DNA of 64,000 nucleotides from Chitinophaga agri. Its GTDB lineage: Bacteria; Bacteroidota; Bacteroidia; Chitinophagales; Chitinophagaceae. The notes below the pieces were generated by a model. The model had not been told where the DNA came from. It saw nothing but the letters and a program-made list of their open reading frames with translations, and ran no database searches. The position numbers were made by a program, and so were the translations under genes. Location of the stretch: positions 806,001 to 870,000 of the forward strand of contig NZ_CP048113.1 of NCBI RefSeq assembly GCF_010093065.1. The letters are read 5' to 3'. Shown one piece after another: positions 62,148 through 64,000 of the stretch (the first letter of the stretch is position 1; the number at the start of each line of letters is the position of its first letter).

Positions 62148-62149
62148 TG

Positions 62150-64000
62150 TTAAGGTTTTTCTTCAGTAAAGATTTCCATTTCCACCCTTCTGTTCTTGCC
62201 TTTACCATCTCTGCTGTCGTTGGCAACGAGCGGTTTTGTCTGGCCATAACCTTTGGTGGTGATCCTTTCAGCATAGACACCTTTGGTTACGAGGTATTGT
62301 CTTACTGCTTCACTTCTTTTTTCTGATAAAGTCTGGTTAAATGCTTCGGTACCCTCGTTATCCGTGTGACCGCTCAGCAGCAGCTGCCATTCCGGATGTG
62401 CCTGCAGTAATGCAGCCATTTTATCGAGAGAAGGCAGTGAAGAAGCTGCTATTTCAGCTTTGGCACTGGAGAACTGGAGGTTTGAAAATGCTTTATTTAC
62501 TACTTCTTTTTCGCTTTTTTTCAGTTCAGCTGCTTTCAGTGCAGGCTTTGCCGTGGTTGCAGCAGCTGAATCAGGAGTCGGGAGTACATCGGTTGCTGCG
62601 AGCGGGCCCGGACCAACAGGGAAACGTCTGTCAGAGTAAGACAGTACGGTGCCGTCAGGCAGTACTTCGTCCGCACGGGAAGCAACGATCTGCCAGGTGA
62701 ATGGAACGCTTGACTTACCACCCTGTAATTCTTTAACATCAAAACCTTTGGCAGATTTATTAGTAACGAATACGCCGTTACACTCACCTTCCAGCTGGAT
62801 GAACACCTTCATCGGGTGTTTGGCATCTACGCGGATGGATTGTGTCAGCAGTTCTTCCAGGTTGATATGAGCCACACCGTTTACCAGTTCGCCGGTACCG
62901 AAGTCCTGGAACAGTACTTCAGGGGCTTCTGTACAGAACAGCAGGCGGTTTTCACCGGTTTTATCTTTAACAACGGTCGATTTGGTACCGTTGGAGATCA
63001 CACCATATATGCCGGTGGAATTACTACCAGCCAGGTAAGTATATACGTGCACAGACGAAGCCGTTCTGCCAAATTCGAAGATACCACCCCAACGCTCCAC
63101 ATCAGTCGCATCACCTTTTGCAAAGCCAAGCACACCTACGCCAGGATACTGTGTAGCACCAATACCACCTGCAATACCCACCACACCAGCACCACCATGG
63201 GTAGGGAGAACGGTTGTCTGGTTATTACCAACACCCATTACACCGATACCAACGTTTACGGTAGTACCGAAACCGATCGTACCTACACGGGTACCCATAC
63301 CCATTACACCAGCACCAATTTCGGGCGCGTTGGTGATAGTCTGATAGTCAATATTATTACCGGTACCCACTACACCCACACCAGTCGCGTGTGTCGACAT
63401 ACCTAAAACACCACCGGAACGGAAGGAGTTGGTTGCCTTATAAGGGGAGTTGGTCATACCTATCACACCCAGACCGCCGCTGGTAGAGGAGTTGTAACCT
63501 CTTACACCCTCGTTGAAACGGGTCGTACCTGAACCATATACACCGGAACCTACCTGGGTGAAACCTTTCACACCATAACCGTTACTGGCATTATAACCAG
63601 CTACGCCAGCACCGGTACCGCTGTTGGCGTAACCGATAATAGCGTTGGTATAGATAGGCTGATCATTTACAATACCTGTGGAGTGATCACCCGAGAATAC
63701 AGTGAATACGCCCTTGCCGAGTGAAGTACCAGCATCGTCTGTACCATTTACAATGATCTGTGGTTTATCAGGGAATACACGCATTCTTTCATATTGTGTA
63801 CCTGTACCACCCGCTTTGATGATCAAAGGGTTATCGTCGTTTGTGCCTAAGAAGTCCAGCGCCGGATTGGTATCGGTATTACCTCTTATCAGCCATGCTC
63901 TGTGCACTGATTTTACGGTGTCAGCATCCGCAGTAGTGGTCAGTCCGATAGAACCGTCGGCTCTGAATTCCAGGTTGGAGAGGTTCCATCCTGTACCGTC
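62150..64000 (-). CDS. OmpA-domain protein with Gly/Val-rich tail-fibre-like repeats (5' truncated)
   Basis: The frame is open to the right edge of the window, so the N terminus (probably signal peptide and more repeats) is missing; GTG 63907 is not a real start. The visible part starts DGTGWNLSNLEFRADGSIG, then TGTQYERMRVFPDKPQII. Then come GVxGxG-type repeats of the kind seen in tail-fibre and bacterial shaft proteins (GVRGYNSSTSGGLGVIGMT, GVVGIAGGIG, GVLGFAKGD). A beta domain follows and then a C-terminal OmpA domain from about 62480 to the end (LQFSSAKAEI, LLSGHTDNEGTEAFNQTLSEKRSEAV, KNRRVEMEIF). It would be a fibre anchored to peptidoglycan. The small T9SS-sorted gene follows it. Confidence 0.87.
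   Translation of the reverse strand, partial: DGTGWNLSNLEFRADGSIGLTTTADADTVKSVHRAWLIRGNTDTNPALDFLGTNDDNPLIIKAGGTGTQYERMRVFPDKPQIIVNGTDDAGTSLGKGVFTVFSGDHSTGIVNDQPIYTNAIIGYANSGTGAGVAGYNASNGYGVKGFTQVGSGVYGSGTTRFNEGVRGYNSSTSGGLGVIGMTNSPYKATNSFRSGGVLGMSTHATGVGVVGTGNNIDYQTITNAPEIGAGVMGMGTRVGTIGFGTTVNVGIGVMGVGNNQTTVLPTHGGAGVVGIAGGIGATQYPGVGVLGFAKGDATDVERWGGIFEFGRTASSVHVYTYLAGSNSTGIYGVISNGTKSTVVKDKTGENRLLFCTEAPEVLFQDFGTGELVNGVAHINLEELLTQSIRVDAKHPMKVFIQLEGECNGVFVTNKSAKGFDVKELQGGKSSVPFTWQIVASRADEVLPDGTVLSYSDRRFPVGPGPLAATDVLPTPDSAAATTAKPALKAAELKKSEKEVVNKAFSNLQFSSAKAEIAASSLPSLDKMAALLQAHPEWQLLLSGHTDNEGTEAFNQTLSEKRSEAVRQYLVTKGVYAERITTKGYGQTKPLVANDSRDGKGKNRRVEMEIFTEEKP

Overview
The window looks like the chromosome of a Bacteroidota bacterium, most likely a Chitinophagaceae member close to Chitinophaga. 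The evidence is a SusC/SusD pair, a type IX secretion (T9SS) PorV porin, two proteins with T9SS type A C-terminal sorting domains, DUF4251, DUF4369-TlpA and BTRD1 proteins, very large RHS and Ig-repeat surface proteins, and TAnnTTTG-like promoter elements with few clear Shine-Dalgarno sites. No tRNA, rRNA, CRISPR array, transposase or phage gene was recognised. The genus is inferred from gene content only.

Layout. 1-8.5 kb: a giant RHS/YD-repeat protein running off the left edge. It is split by a one-base frameshift near 3008-3010 and ends in an HETGH metallopeptidase-like toxin tip, followed by an overlapping small secreted protein that may be its immunity partner. 8.5-9.3 kb: a hairpin-rich gap with two possible mini-genes. 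9.3-10.7 kb: an APS kinase/sulfotransferase operon (PAPS synthesis and use). 11-14.3 kb: a Tat-exported rhamnogalacturonan-lyase-like enzyme and a decayed DUF6250 partner. 14.3-17.8 kb: a small hypothetical protein, an AI-2E family permease, a TlpA-like thioredoxin and a LuxR-type response regulator. 18-30.5 kb: a giant T9SS-exported adhesin of about 3,770 residues (laminin-G-like region, C-type lectin, 31 Ig-like repeats), followed directly by porV. 30.6-35.1 kb: a small membrane protein, a sugar isomerase/epimerase, an M23 peptidase with BTRD1 repeats, and two short coiled-coil proteins. 35.1-36.3 kb: no convincing gene.

36.3-43.9 kb: YfhO, a CNNM/CBS transporter-like protein, a divergent HxlR regulator/SDR pair, a DUF1304 protein and a double-OmpA envelope protein. 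44.1-48.7 kb: SusC and SusD-like_2. 48.9-55.3 kb: a membrane histidine kinase, several small proteins, an LCMT-type methyltransferase, an NTF2-like protein, a DUF2383 protein, and an Hpt protein coupled to a sigma-54 response regulator. 55.3-56.5 kb: an array of alternating, structurally conserved hairpins (below). 56.6-64 kb: a glycosyltransferase, a receiver protein with a C-terminal membrane helix, an RhlE-type DEAD-box helicase, an MscS channel, and a minus-strand group of OmpA/GV-repeat protein, T9SS-sorted protein and VOC protein that runs off the right edge.

The strongest candidate for something undescribed is the array at 55341-56521. Two hairpin types, A and B, strictly alternate (A-B-A-B-A-B-A-B-A, plus two divergent hairpins at the left end). 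Starts are 105-127 bases apart. The units share a stem with fixed single-base bulges and show compensatory changes. Nothing recognisable as a protein family explains it. Other notable signals are the RHS toxin tip with its putative immunity gene, the frameshift that splits the RHS gene, the internal deletion in the DUF6250 gene, a Cys-rich 50-codon ORF after a double glycine at 9070-9222, and a membrane-anchored receiver domain.
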